Shown here piece after piece: positions 1-6,921 of a DNA stretch of 30,341 nt. The stretch is from positions 1-30,341 of the forward strand of contig CAAGGY010000114.1 of assembly GCA_900769525.1 (NCBI GenBank), read 5' to 3'. A program made the position numbers and the translations under genes. The stretch's first letter is position 1. The number at the start of each line of letters is the position of its first letter. The stretch comes from an uncultured Alistipes sp. (lineage in GTDB: Bacteria > Bacteroidota > Bacteroidia > Bacteroidales > Rikenellaceae). The notes under the pieces were generated by a model. The model was given only the letters and a program-made list of their open reading frames with translations. It had not been told where the DNA came from and did no database searches.

Positions 1-996
1 ACAAAGGGTCACATTGAGAGCCGCAAGGCATTCGCGATCGACTGCACCGTGGACGAGGCGAAGAACACTCAGCTCGAGGTTCCTTTCAAGGGTAACGTGG
101 ATCCTAAGAAGCTCGAGAAGGTGCTTGCAGAGAACGCTGACAAGGTTCCTTTCATCATCGTGACAGTGACCAACAACACAGCCGGAGGACAGCCTGTATC
201 AATGCAGAACCTTCGTGAGGTGCGTGCAGTTGCCGACAAGTATGGCAAGCGTGTAGTATTCGACTCAGCTCGTTTCGTTGAGAACGCTTACTTCATCAAG
301 ACTCGTGAGCAGGGCTACGCAGACAAGACTATCAAGGAGATCTGCAAGGAGATGTTCTCTTACGCTGACGGTATGACAATGTCATCAAAGAAGGATGGTC
401 TTGTAAATATGGGTGGTTTCATCGCTACACGTCACGAGGACTGGTACGAGGGTGCTAAGCGTTTCTGTATCCCATTCGAGGGCTTCTTGACTTATGGTGG
501 TATGAACGGCCGTGATATGGCTGCTTTGGCTGTAGGTCTTGATGAGAACACTGAGCTCGAGACTATCGAGACTCGTATCAAGCAGGTTCAGTACCTCGCT
601 GCTAAGCTCGACGAGTATGGCATTCCTTACCAGCGTCCTGTTGGTGGTCACGCTTTGTTCGTAGATGCTGACAAGGTTCTCTCTAACATCCCTAAGGAGG
701 AGTTCCCAGCACAGACTCTTGCTATCGAGCTCTACCTCGAGGCTGGTGTTCGTGGTTGCGAGATCGGCTACATCCTTGCTGACCGTGATCCTGTAACTCG
801 TGAGAACCGCTTCGGTGGTCTTGACTTGTTGCGTCTTTGCATCGCTCGTCGTTCATACACTAACAACCACATGGACGTTATCGCAGCTGCTTTGAAGAAC
901 GTTTACGACCGTCGCAACGAGATCACACGCGGTGTGAAGATCGTTTGGGAGACTGAGTTGATGCGTCACTTTACTGTTAAGCTCGAGCGCTTGTAA
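1..996 (+). CDS. tnaA: Tryptophanase, 3' part (5' end outside window)
   Basis: PLP-dependent beta-eliminating lyase that splits L-tryptophan into indole, pyruvate and ammonia in the cytoplasm. The reading frame is open from base 1, so 331 C-terminal residues are visible; the first part of the large domain is missing. The PLP-lysine motif SSKKDG lies near bases 379-396, preceded by FDSARFVENAYFIK. Tryptophanase and tyrosine phenol-lyase are close relatives. Two positions favour tryptophanase: the C-terminus reads MRHFTVKL, with the His of tryptophanases where tyrosine phenol-lyase has Phe, and the segment VRGCEIGYIL has Ile where tyrosine phenol-lyase has its phenol-binding Arg. Codon use is strongly biased (GCT, CGT, AAC, AAG), as in highly expressed genes. 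A hairpin terminator follows. Any leader-peptide control would lie upstream of the window. Confidence 0.95.
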   Translation, partial: TKGHIESRKAFAIDCTVDEAKNTQLEVPFKGNVDPKKLEKVLAENADKVPFIIVTVTNNTAGGQPVSMQNLREVRAVADKYGKRVVFDSARFVENAYFIKTREQGYADKTIKEICKEMFSYADGMTMSSKKDGLVNMGGFIATRHEDWYEGAKRFCIPFEGFLTYGGMNGRDMAALAVGLDENTELETIETRIKQVQYLAAKLDEYGIPYQRPVGGHALFVDADKVLSNIPKEEFPAQTLAIELYLEAGVRGCEIGYILADRDPVTRENRFGGLDLLRLCIARRSYTNNHMDVIAAALKNVYDRRNEITRGVKIVWETELMRHFTVKLERL

Positions 997-1004
997 TTTG
1001 ATGT

Positions 1005-1029
1005 GATAGTGGCGCGTTAGCGGCACATC
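1005..1029 (+). repeat. 25-base interspersed repeat, copy 1
   Basis: The sequence GATAGTGGCGCGTTAGCGGC followed by ACATC recurs at 1263-1287 with three differences in the middle. Both copies are preceded by AATTTG. Copy 1 sits nine bases after the tnaA stop codon. ATGTG and CACAT at its edges can pair, placing TTAGC near the tip. Confidence 0.7.
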
Positions 1030-1038
1030 CCTAAAAGT

Positions 1039-1090
1039 AACCCACCCAGGGCTGTACGCCAGAGTACTATCCCTTGGGTGGGTTCTTTTG
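1039..1090 (+). terminator. Rho-independent-type terminator of tnaA
   Basis: AACCCACCCAGGG (1039-1051) pairs with CCCTTGGGTGGGTT (1071-1084) with one bulged T, followed by CTTTTG. It lies 42 bases after the tnaA stop. The loop carries a GTAC...GTAC inverted pair. Confidence 0.8.
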
Positions 1091-1140
1091 TGATGCACCA
1101 CTTCCACACCACTCTAACATCAAATTAATCTCTTAAGATA

Positions 1141-1256
1141 AAGCAACATTCTCGACCTCTCAAATCAATAGCCCGAATGGGTAGTACTTAGCGTACGTCC
1201 CATTCGGGCTATTTTCATTTCGTGGCCAAGCCTAACCCCTTCTGACTGCAAATTTG
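1141..1256 (-). repeat. Dispersed palindromic element, copy 1
   Basis: The centre is a perfect 14-bp stem, ATAGCCCGAATGGG (1168-1181) with CCCATTCGGGCTAT (1199-1212), around TAGTACTTAGCGTACGT. Read on the minus strand, the flanks match those of the copy at 12886-13000: AATTTG..GTCAGAAGG, TGGCC..CGA on one side and TTGATT(T)GAGAGG..CG....ATG.TGC.TT on the other. The core loop TTAGC, however, has the same plus-strand orientation in both copies. It may also act as a second, bidirectional terminator. Confidence 0.75.
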
Positions 1257-1262
1257 TTTTGC

Positions 1263-1287
1263 GATAGTGGCCCATTAGCGGCACATC
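1263..1287 (+). repeat. 25-base interspersed repeat, copy 2
   Basis: GATAGTGGCCCATTAGCGGC followed by ACATC is nearly identical to the repeat at 1005-1029. It abuts the outer end of the palindromic element and leads into the 10-base tandem array. Confidence 0.7.
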
Positions 1288-1290
1288 ACC

Positions 1291-1355
1291 TACCAGAACC
1301 CATAAAAACCCATAAAAACCCACAAGAACCCACAAGAACCCACAAGAACCCATAC
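1291..1355. repeat. 10-base tandem repeat array
   Basis: About six and a half units of period 10: one TACCAGAACC, two CATAAAAACC, three CACAAGAACC, then a partial CATAC. The last three full units are identical. The unit length matches no coding function and sits just outside the lipoprotein gene's terminator. Confidence 0.9.
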
Positions 1356-1358
1356 AAA

Positions 1359-1395
1359 AAAAGTGCTGCTGCTCTCACCGAGCAGCAGCACTTTT
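1359..1395 (-). terminator. Terminator of the multi-domain lipoprotein gene
   Basis: A perfect 16-bp inverted repeat, AAAAGTGCTGCTGCTC (1359-1374) and GAGCAGCAGCACTTTT (1380-1395), with a 5-base loop. On the minus strand it starts 7 bases after the stop codon and runs into a stretch of seven T residues, a classical intrinsic terminator. Confidence 0.9.
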
Positions 1396-1402
1396 ACAAA
1401 GG

Positions 1403-3595
1403 CTACTTAACAGACCAAGTACCGCCACCCTTATCCCAGGTGCCAGACTTAACGGTATAGAGGTTCTTACCGTCGGTAGGAGTCTTGAGATCAGAGGTCT
1501 GATTCCACTTGTTGTTCCAGTTGTTAGCTGTTGTCGATGGGTTCATACGGCAGAAGATGATGTTGCAGCCATAGTCGTAACCCTCAGGCAAGTGTGCCTC
1601 ATAAGTGCCATCACCCACAGCGGTCATACTTACCCACTTCTCACCAACAGTACCGCCCCAGAAGTAGGCAGCAAAGCGAGCATTAGACTGTGTCCAGTTG
1701 CTATTAGGCTTGAGGTAGACAACCTTCTCTGTTACCTCAGGCTCCTCCTGCTTAGGCTCCTCGCCATTTACAGTCTGCTTTGTAGCAGTAGCATAGTCAC
1801 TACCAGCTACCATAACATAGAGATTCTTGGTATCGATATTGAAGTAGATGTCGTATGTACCATCTGCCTCAAGACACATATCTGCGCCATTCTGCGCTGT
1901 TGTGATATAGTGGTTAGCCTTGATGTAGTTTACATCACCAGCACCATACTTATCAGCCCAATCAGTTGATGGCTTACGTACAAGGAAGCCCTCGGCAGCC
2001 TTAATTGCCACATTCTCCAAGACAACGACATTGGCATCGGTTGTTGTGAGCATTGTCTTATCGGCCCACGAGCTAAATGCACCAACAAGTGCCCACTCCG
2101 AAGCCTCACCAGGGACAACCTCCTCAGGCTCATCGCCACCATCAGGGACGAGTGTGCCGTTTGCAGTCTGCTCAACAGCTGCTGTATAGTCTGCCTCTGC
2201 CTCAACAAGATAGAGCTTGCTATACTCAGCGCCCTCAGCATACTCGAAGTAGACATCGTAGGTGCCACTCTTGGCAACAACAACGTTGCTACCGTTTAAG
2301 TAGGCCTTCATCCACTTATTAGCCTCAAGGTTGCTGATACCGCCACCATAGCTTGTATCCCAAGTCTTTGAGTCCTTAACCTTGATCTCGTCGCCCGACT
2401 TGAACTCCACGCCCTTAGCTACGAAGAGGTTAGCTGTGTCGGTAGCTGTCATAAGAGTGTCGCCCCAGTTGTTGAACGAGCCAGCCAATGACCACTCGAT
2501 AGGCTCAACAGCAGGAAGCTCTGGAGCTGCGCTACCAGCAGGTACAATGCAATACATTGAGCGTGCAGGCACGAAGTAAACATCATAAGCAGCAGCATCC
2601 GAAGCCTTAATATCGTTATCGCCAGAGTACAACCACTCGCCGCTTGCTACAGCATCCTGAGTCTTGCTACCCTTAGCGCCATCCCAGCCCTTGTTCTGAA
2701 CGAACTTAAAGCCCTCATTAAGCTTGGTAAGGTTGTAGGCTACAAGTGCATCACCCACTACATACAATGGCTGGGCATTAGCAGCATCCCATCCACTAAA
2801 TGCACCAGTAATACCCCACGTATCAGAGAGTTCATAAGGAATTGCAAGCTCACCGAGGTTGTATATCTTACCTGCAGCCCACTTGATTGTAGTCTGCTTA
2901 CACTTAACTCCGTCGATAGAGTAAGAGATGAGCACCTCATCTACAGGGCCATAATTAACAACTGAAACCCAGTTCTCGCCTGTCTGGTTACATGTGATGG
3001 TTGTTGACAAATAAGACTCCTTGGTATAGAACTCTGGAGCTGAATTACCATCCTCACACTCCAAGCTGATAGTTACACTACCAGAGCCATTATATGTGTA
3101 GCGCAAGAAGGAGTTGAAAGCATCCAACGCAATATGCTCATTGATAGCAAACTGCTCAACACACACTCGGGCGCAAATACCCTTTGAGCCAAGATCTGAA
3201 TAAAAATCTGTGCGATATTCAAAAACCACCTTGCCACCAAGTATACTATTAACTCCCTCAGCTGTACAAGTGAACTTATTAGGCTCCTCTTCGCTATTAG
3301 TAAATTCGTATTCACCCAAGATAGAGCCATCGTTATCGTAGTGAACAGCTTGGATAGCCTCGTTACCCTCCCACACGGTGTTCCACACCTTATTATCGGC
3401 GTCGTACTCAAGGTCAGCACGAGTTGCATTGTTAACAATCTCAGCATAGAACGACAAGCCTGCCTGCTCGCCATTCTCCTTATCTATCGAAGGCTCTGAC
3501 TTTGTACAAGCTGCTGCACCAAACATAACCAGTGCAACAAGCATCAATTTACAAAACTTCTCCATACTCTTTTTGCTCATTTTTTGGTTAAACAT
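1403..3595 (-). CDS. Multi-domain surface lipoprotein with carbohydrate-binding-like modules
   Basis: 730 residues. A hydrophobic leader ends at MFGAAAC, giving a probable lipidated Cys30. Residues ~45-250 resemble the fimbrillin-like domains common in Bacteroidales (ATRADLEYD...VWEGNEAIQAVHY...YEFTN). Three repeated modules of about 95 residues follow at ~260-352, 369-464 and 501-597; each starts W-x-(I/L)-x-G-(A/S)-F-(S/N)-x-W and ends with (Y)DVYF or YDIYF, like SusE/SusF-type starch-binding domains. A different module at ~625-730 has FAAYFWGG and a WNNKWNQT segment, typical of secreted polysaccharide-binding proteins. No catalytic motif was recognised. The inferred role is glycan binding at the outer membrane; the ligand is unknown. 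ATG codons at 3595, 3580 and 3565 are all possible starts; 3595 lies 3 bases after the upstream small gene, suggesting translational coupling. Confidence 0.85.
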   Translation of the reverse strand: MFNQKMSKKSMEKFCKLMLVALVMFGAAACTKSEPSIDKENGEQAGLSFYAEIVNNATRADLEYDADNKVWNTVWEGNEAIQAVHYDNDGSILGEYEFTNSEEEPNKFTCTAEGVNSILGGKVVFEYRTDFYSDLGSKGICARVCVEQFAINEHIALDAFNSFLRYTYNGSGSVTISLECEDGNSAPEFYTKESYLSTTITCNQTGENWVSVVNYGPVDEVLISYSIDGVKCKQTTIKWAAGKIYNLGELAIPYELSDTWGITGAFSGWDAANAQPLYVVGDALVAYNLTKLNEGFKFVQNKGWDGAKGSKTQDAVASGEWLYSGDNDIKASDAAAYDVYFVPARSMYCIVPAGSAAPELPAVEPIEWSLAGSFNNWGDTLMTATDTANLFVAKGVEFKSGDEIKVKDSKTWDTSYGGGISNLEANKWMKAYLNGSNVVVAKSGTYDVYFEYAEGAEYSKLYLVEAEADYTAAVEQTANGTLVPDGGDEPEEVVPGEASEWALVGAFSSWADKTMLTTTDANVVVLENVAIKAAEGFLVRKPSTDWADKYGAGDVNYIKANHYITTAQNGADMCLEADGTYDIYFNIDTKNLYVMVAGSDYATATKQTVNGEEPKQEEPEVTEKVVYLKPNSNWTQSNARFAAYFWGGTVGEKWVSMTAVGDGTYEAHLPEGYDYGCNIIFCRMNPSTTANNWNNKWNQTSDLKTPTDGKNLYTVKSGTWDKGGGTWSVK

Positions 3596-3598
3596 TGG

Positions 3599-3757
3599 TT
3601 ACCAGTCAACATCCTCCTCGCCATACGAAGGGCCATCGAAACCATACTCGTCGCTTACCTCGAAGCCACGCTCTACACTAATCTCTACGATATCCACCTC
3701 GGGAGCCTCGTAGCTGCTGCGCTCTGCTGACGCACCATTCAAGTTACTCTTATGCAT
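3599..3757 (-). CDS. Small acidic peptide (52 aa) preceding the surface lipoprotein
   Basis: An ATG at 3755-3757 opens a 52-codon frame ending in TAA at 3599-3601. It starts MHKSNLNGASAERSSYEAPE, continues through VDIVEISVERGFEVSD and ends GEEDVDW. There is no signal peptide or membrane segment. It is strongly acidic towards its C-terminus, rich in Glu, Asp, Gly and Tyr, and ends in Trp. Its stop is 3 bases from the lipoprotein start, and a -7 promoter box lies about 60 bases upstream. The pattern Y-x-x-P-E-V-x-(I/V)-x-x-(I/V)-x-V-E-x-G-F recalls short unnamed proteins I have seen next to Bacteroidetes surface-protein genes, but I cannot assign a family or function. That it is real rests on composition, codon usage like its neighbours, and position. 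Confidence 0.7.
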   Translation of the reverse strand: MHKSNLNGASAERSSYEAPEVDIVEISVERGFEVSDEYGFDGPSYGEEDVDW

Positions 3758-3818
3758 AATATCATCAATTATTGTTTAGAATCATTTTCTGCTCACACGT
3801 GTGCGTGTTACGGATATA

Positions 3819-3826
3819 CAAAGATA
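3819..3826 (-). promoter_or_regulatory. Bacteroidota -7 box for the peptide/lipoprotein unit
   Basis: TATCTTTG on the minus strand matches TAnnTTTG and lies 61 bases upstream of the small peptide ATG. No good -33 TTTG is found at 19-21 bases, so only the -7 element is supported. Confidence 0.55.
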
Positions 3827-3925
3827 TAAAACTTTTTCGCAATAATGTTCTTTTAGTACAATAATTTGGCGTTATTAGTCATAAAAATTTTAGATAAACT
3901 GCCATTTTTAATAAATAAACACAAG

Positions 3926-3958
3926 AGTGCCTGCCCAATAGGAGATTGGACAGGCACT
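3926..3958 (-). terminator. Terminator of the glgB-SH3-SH3-LysM run
   Basis: AGTGCCTGCCCAAT (3926-3939) pairs with ATTGGACAGGCACT (3945-3958) over 14 bp with one wobble or mismatch and a 5-base loop. On the minus strand it begins 22 bases after the stop at 3980 and is followed by TCTTGTGTTTATTTATT. Confidence 0.8.
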
Positions 3959-3979
3959 TACTATATATAGGTTGTGCGA

Positions 3980-5152
3980 CTACAATACTCGCACCTTGTG
4001 ACCAAGCTGCAATCTTGTAGGGTCGAGGTCAGGATTGAGCTCCTGAATCTTCTTAGATGTGGTGTTATACTTAACAGCCAAGCCACCAAACGTGTCACCC
4101 GACTCGATGGTGTGGTATGTAGCATTAGCATCGTCAGCAGGCTTTTGCTCAGCCACCTCAGGCTTAGACTCCTGCTTCTGTGCAGGCTGCTCCTTAGTGC
4201 TACCCTTAACACGAATCTTCTGGCCAAGCTGAAGTCTTGTAGGGTCAACATCTGGGTTGAGCTCCTGAATCTTCTTAGATGTGGTGTTATACTTAACAGC
4301 CAAGCCGCCAAACGTGTCGCCCGACTCAATGGTGTGCTCAACAACAGGAATCTCATCCTCCGGAATCTCACCCAAAGGCCTCTGCTCGTTCTTCTTAACA
4401 TCGTCGAAGAAGTTCTCCTCCTCAGTAGTGTCGATAGTCTCCTGGTTTACACCGCTCTCGTCAACCTTGCCATCTGCCTCCTGGTCAGCGATAGATGTCT
4501 CGATAGTAACCTTCATACCAAGCTTTACCAATGGCTTCAACTTATCGAGGTCTGCATTATTAAGGCGGATACAACCCTCAGTAGCACGAGTGCCGATAGA
4601 GTTTGGATCGTGAGTACCGTGAATACCGATACCATTGTGAGGATAGGTATCAAGGCGGATAAACCAGTTGCCGTATGCATTCTTGATATAGCCCTTACCA
4701 TCTTGAAAGTCGTGACCCCAGCCTGACGCATCCTGAATCTGAGAGACTTCGAACTCACCCTCTGGAGTCTTCATATCGCCACTCGCCTTCTTGTTACCTG
4801 GCTTCTTACCAACAGCTACTGGGAAGCTATATATAAGACCACCCTGGCTATCGTAGAGGTTAAGAGTAAGACTCTCCTTAGAGATTACGATGCTGTGAGC
4901 ATCGTTAGGATCGCCATCGAGGATAGTCTCGCCAGCTGTCTCAGCAGTTGTCTCAGCATCGAGAAGCTCATCATCTGACTCAGTACCGAAGTCCTCGCCA
5001 TCGAACTGCTCGTCAAACTCGTCGTAGAGCTCAGCCTCGATATCAGCACTCTCCTTCTCCTTGTCCTTGTTCTTTTGCTGTGTCGTTGCACAGCTTGTCA
5101 CCGTAGCAAGGATAAGCATCAATGCAACGATAAAAAGATTCTTAATTTTCAT
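3980..5152 (-). CDS. LysM L,D-transpeptidase lipoprotein (YkuD family)
   Basis: 390 residues. The leader ends ATVTSC, giving a lipidated Cys21. A very acidic linker (~30-82) follows, then a YkuD catalytic domain (~86-216) with the signature HGT-x-D-P-N-S-I-G-T-R-A-T-E-G-C-I-R: His178 and the catalytic Cys194. Two C-terminal LysM domains (~272-315 and 346-390) are almost identical and are joined by a Pro/Glu/Lys-rich linker. YkuD enzymes form 3-3 peptidoglycan crosslinks or attach proteins to peptidoglycan; LysM binds N-acetylglucosamine-containing glycan. With a lipid anchor it should act in the periplasm, tethered to a membrane. It is last in a four-gene minus-strand run, 25 bases after the SH3 lipoprotein. 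Transpeptidase versus carboxypeptidase activity cannot be told from sequence. Confidence 0.93.
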   Translation of the reverse strand: MKIKNLFIVALMLILATVTSCATTQQKNKDKEKESADIEAELYDEFDEQFDGEDFGTESDDELLDAETTAETAGETILDGDPNDAHSIVISKESLTLNLYDSQGGLIYSFPVAVGKKPGNKKASGDMKTPEGEFEVSQIQDASGWGHDFQDGKGYIKNAYGNWFIRLDTYPHNGIGIHGTHDPNSIGTRATEGCIRLNNADLDKLKPLVKLGMKVTIETSIADQEADGKVDESGVNQETIDTTEEENFFDDVKKNEQRPLGEIPEDEIPVVEHTIESGDTFGGLAVKYNTTSKKIQELNPDVDPTRLQLGQKIRVKGSTKEQPAQKQESKPEVAEQKPADDANATYHTIESGDTFGGLAVKYNTTSKKIQELNPDLDPTRLQLGHKVRVL

Positions 5153-5177
5153 AATATAAAACTTTTAAATTAAACTC

Positions 5178-5978
5178 TTAGTTAAAGTAGACGTCATACG
5201 AGCCATTAGGGTTGCGCAAGACGTTGTTCACGCTATTTCCTGGCACGATACCCAAGACCATAAAGTCGTTGTTTGAGTTGAAGAACTGCACAACGGCCAA
5301 CATCGTGTTGTTTTCGGCAATACCGAAGTCACGAATCTGGTAGGTCACAATAGTATGCTCGCCATAGTTGATATTATCAAGCATCTGCACTGAGATGTTG
5401 GGGTGACGCTTGTTAACCTCGAACTTAAGCAACACATCGGCAATAGCACGTAGCATCTTGCTTGGTGTGGCGATATTGAGGTTGGAGCCCTGACGTAGGA
5501 TATAGCCGTGAATCATCTCGGCCTGCTCCTGGCTGACGATAAAGTCGCTACATACATAGCCCTCGCAGCCCATAGAGTAGCCAGTATTGACATATACATA
5601 GTCCCAATACTTGCCATTCATAAAGCCGATAGGGCGCATCACCGTGAGCTTATCGCCAGTGTTAAGATAGGCACGGCGTGTAGAGTTGCTCACAATAGGC
5701 TGGCTACGCAACAACACATTTGTGCCCAGCACCGTAGCATTATACTCAGCATTATTGAGACGCTCGGCAGCAAAAAGCTGCTTATTATAGCTGATATCCA
5801 AGCTATTAAAGCTTCTCAGGCCACTCTCTGACACCTTCACCGAGCTAAGGTCGAAGTGCTCCGAAAGGTCAACCCATGGCGAATAGCTAAGACTCTTCTC
5901 GCTATCCTTCGAGCCTGAGCACGAGCATAGCAGCGTAAGCGATAGTAGAAACGTAACAAAAAGATGTTTGTGTGTCAT
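5178..5978 (-). CDS. SH3-domain lipoprotein, paralogue of the next gene upstream
   Basis: 266 residues from the ATG at 5976-5978; a GTG two codons earlier is less likely. The N-terminus has a hydrophobic core ending LLCSC, with Cys20 the likely lipidation site. A shared motif YSPWVDLSEHFDLS follows. A bacterial SH3-like fold is at ~81-147 (ATVLGTNVLLRSQP...GYVCSDFI). The C-terminal ~80 residues (NISVQMLD, HTIVTYQIRDF, VLGIVPGN, YDVYFN) belong to no family I recognise, but are strongly conserved with the 297-residue neighbour. Bacterial SH3 domains often bind peptidoglycan or cell-wall peptides, which fits the following LysM/YkuD gene. The exact role is unknown. Confidence 0.85.
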   Translation of the reverse strand: MTHKHLFVTFLLSLTLLCSCSGSKDSEKSLSYSPWVDLSEHFDLSSVKVSESGLRSFNSLDISYNKQLFAAERLNNAEYNATVLGTNVLLRSQPIVSNSTRRAYLNTGDKLTVMRPIGFMNGKYWDYVYVNTGYSMGCEGYVCSDFIVSQEQAEMIHGYILRQGSNLNIATPSKMLRAIADVLLKFEVNKRHPNISVQMLDNINYGEHTIVTYQIRDFGIAENNTMLAVVQFFNSNNDFMVLGIVPGNSVNNVLRNPNGSYDVYFN

Positions 5979-6002
5979 AATCACTAAATTTTACTTCTTA
6001 TA

Positions 6003-6896
6003 CTAATAGTAGTAGACATCGAATGAATAGTTCTGACTACGCATCACCGAGTTAACCTCGTTGCCTGGCACAATGCCTATAACCACAAAGTCCTCATCAT
6101 CGCCCATATACTGCACAAAGGCCAACAACGAGCTATTCTCTGCAACATTGAGGTCACGAATCTGGAACGTTACGATTGTGTGGTAGTCGTAGATTGCCGT
6201 GTCGAGCATCTGAACGCTGATGTTTGCATTCGAGATTGGTACGCCAAGACGAAGCAATATCGTCGAGAGAGCACGCAGATACTTAACAGGGCTCTTAATA
6301 TTGAGGTTGCTATTGCCACCGAGCACATAGCGCTGCAAGAGGTCATACCCCCCCTGCTCGATAACATAGTCGGCACAGATGTAGCCCTCGTAGCCAGCAC
6401 GACGACCACTCTTAACCTGGACATAGTACCAATGTTTGCCCTCCATAAATCCTACCTGGCGAATTACGCTTAGCTGGTCGCCCGTCTTAACCTGGCAGAG
6501 CTTAGTGCGACTCTTTAGCTTGGGATAGCTACGAATCCATACACCCGTACCCAAAACCGTAGCCTCGAAGCCCTCGTCGCTTGGGCGATAGCCCGTAAGG
6601 GGCACTCGGCTACTACCAAGCTCGTGGCTATTAAAGTGGTAGACATCGCCCTCAAGCAGACTCACACGACTGAGGTCGTAGTGCTCGCCGAGGTCGGCCC
6701 ATGGGGCATACTTCAATGTCGAGTCATCTTTCGAGCCCTTATCCTGCATAATGATATATGCGCCACCAGCAATAGCTCCCAAGGCTAACAGCACAACGAC
6801 AAGAGCGACAAGTATTCGCTTAGCTGCACTGTGCTTAGGGCCCTGTGGCACAGCCTGAGGCTCTGGATTACTATTTACGCTATTTATTTCAGCCAT
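6003..6896 (-). CDS. Membrane-anchored SH3-domain protein
   Basis: 297 residues. A short Pro-rich N-terminus (1-27) precedes one transmembrane helix (~28-50), so the rest is probably periplasmic. The motif YAPWADLGEHYDLS (~63-76) comes next, then an SH3-like domain (~112-178, ATVLGTGVWIRSYP...GYICADYV), and the same unrecognised C-terminal domain as its lipoprotein paralogue (NISVQMLD, HTIVTFQIRDL, VIGIVPGN, ending FDVYYY). The two genes look like a tandem duplication whose copies took different anchors, a transmembrane helix here and a lipid in the other. It starts 25 bases after glgB and is followed at a similar distance by the paralogue, so co-transcription is likely. Confidence 0.85.
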   Translation of the reverse strand: MAEINSVNSNPEPQAVPQGPKHSAAKRILVALVVVLLALGAIAGGAYIIMQDKGSKDDSTLKYAPWADLGEHYDLSRVSLLEGDVYHFNSHELGSSRVPLTGYRPSDEGFEATVLGTGVWIRSYPKLKSRTKLCQVKTGDQLSVIRQVGFMEGKHWYYVQVKSGRRAGYEGYICADYVIEQGGYDLLQRYVLGGNSNLNIKSPVKYLRALSTILLRLGVPISNANISVQMLDTAIYDYHTIVTFQIRDLNVAENSSLLAFVQYMGDDEDFVVIGIVPGNEVNSVMRSQNYSFDVYYY

Positions 6897-6921
6897 AACA
6901 TATTCGTTTTTCTATGTAACA

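Larger units (their letters stand above)
997..1402. other. Non-coding, hairpin- and repeat-rich spacer between tnaA and the lipoprotein gene
   Basis: These 406 bases lie between two convergent genes and no convincing gene is seen. In order they hold a 25-base repeat (copy 1), the tnaA terminator hairpin, a dispersed palindromic element with a perfect 14-bp stem, a second copy of the 25-base repeat, a 10-base tandem array, and a perfect 16-bp hairpin serving the minus-strand gene. Short open frames across the 10-base array code for low-complexity peptides and are not credible. Confidence 0.8.

Noticed and set aside
1..996. Tyrosine phenol-lyase instead of tryptophanase
   Set aside because: The Ile and His at the two discriminating positions match tryptophanase, not the Arg and Phe of tyrosine phenol-lyase.
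1291..1355. CRISPR-like array
   Set aside because: The units are 10 bases with no spacers and no cas gene nearby; it is a simple tandem repeat.
1254..1460. Short frames through the 10-base array
   Set aside because: They encode periodic low-complexity peptides created by the repeat and overlap the terminator and the lipoprotein gene.
3961..4726. Plus-strand frame of 250 codons opposite the LysM gene
   Set aside because: It mirrors the LysM/YkuD coding sequence on the other strand, and the true product has clear motifs, signal and terminator.
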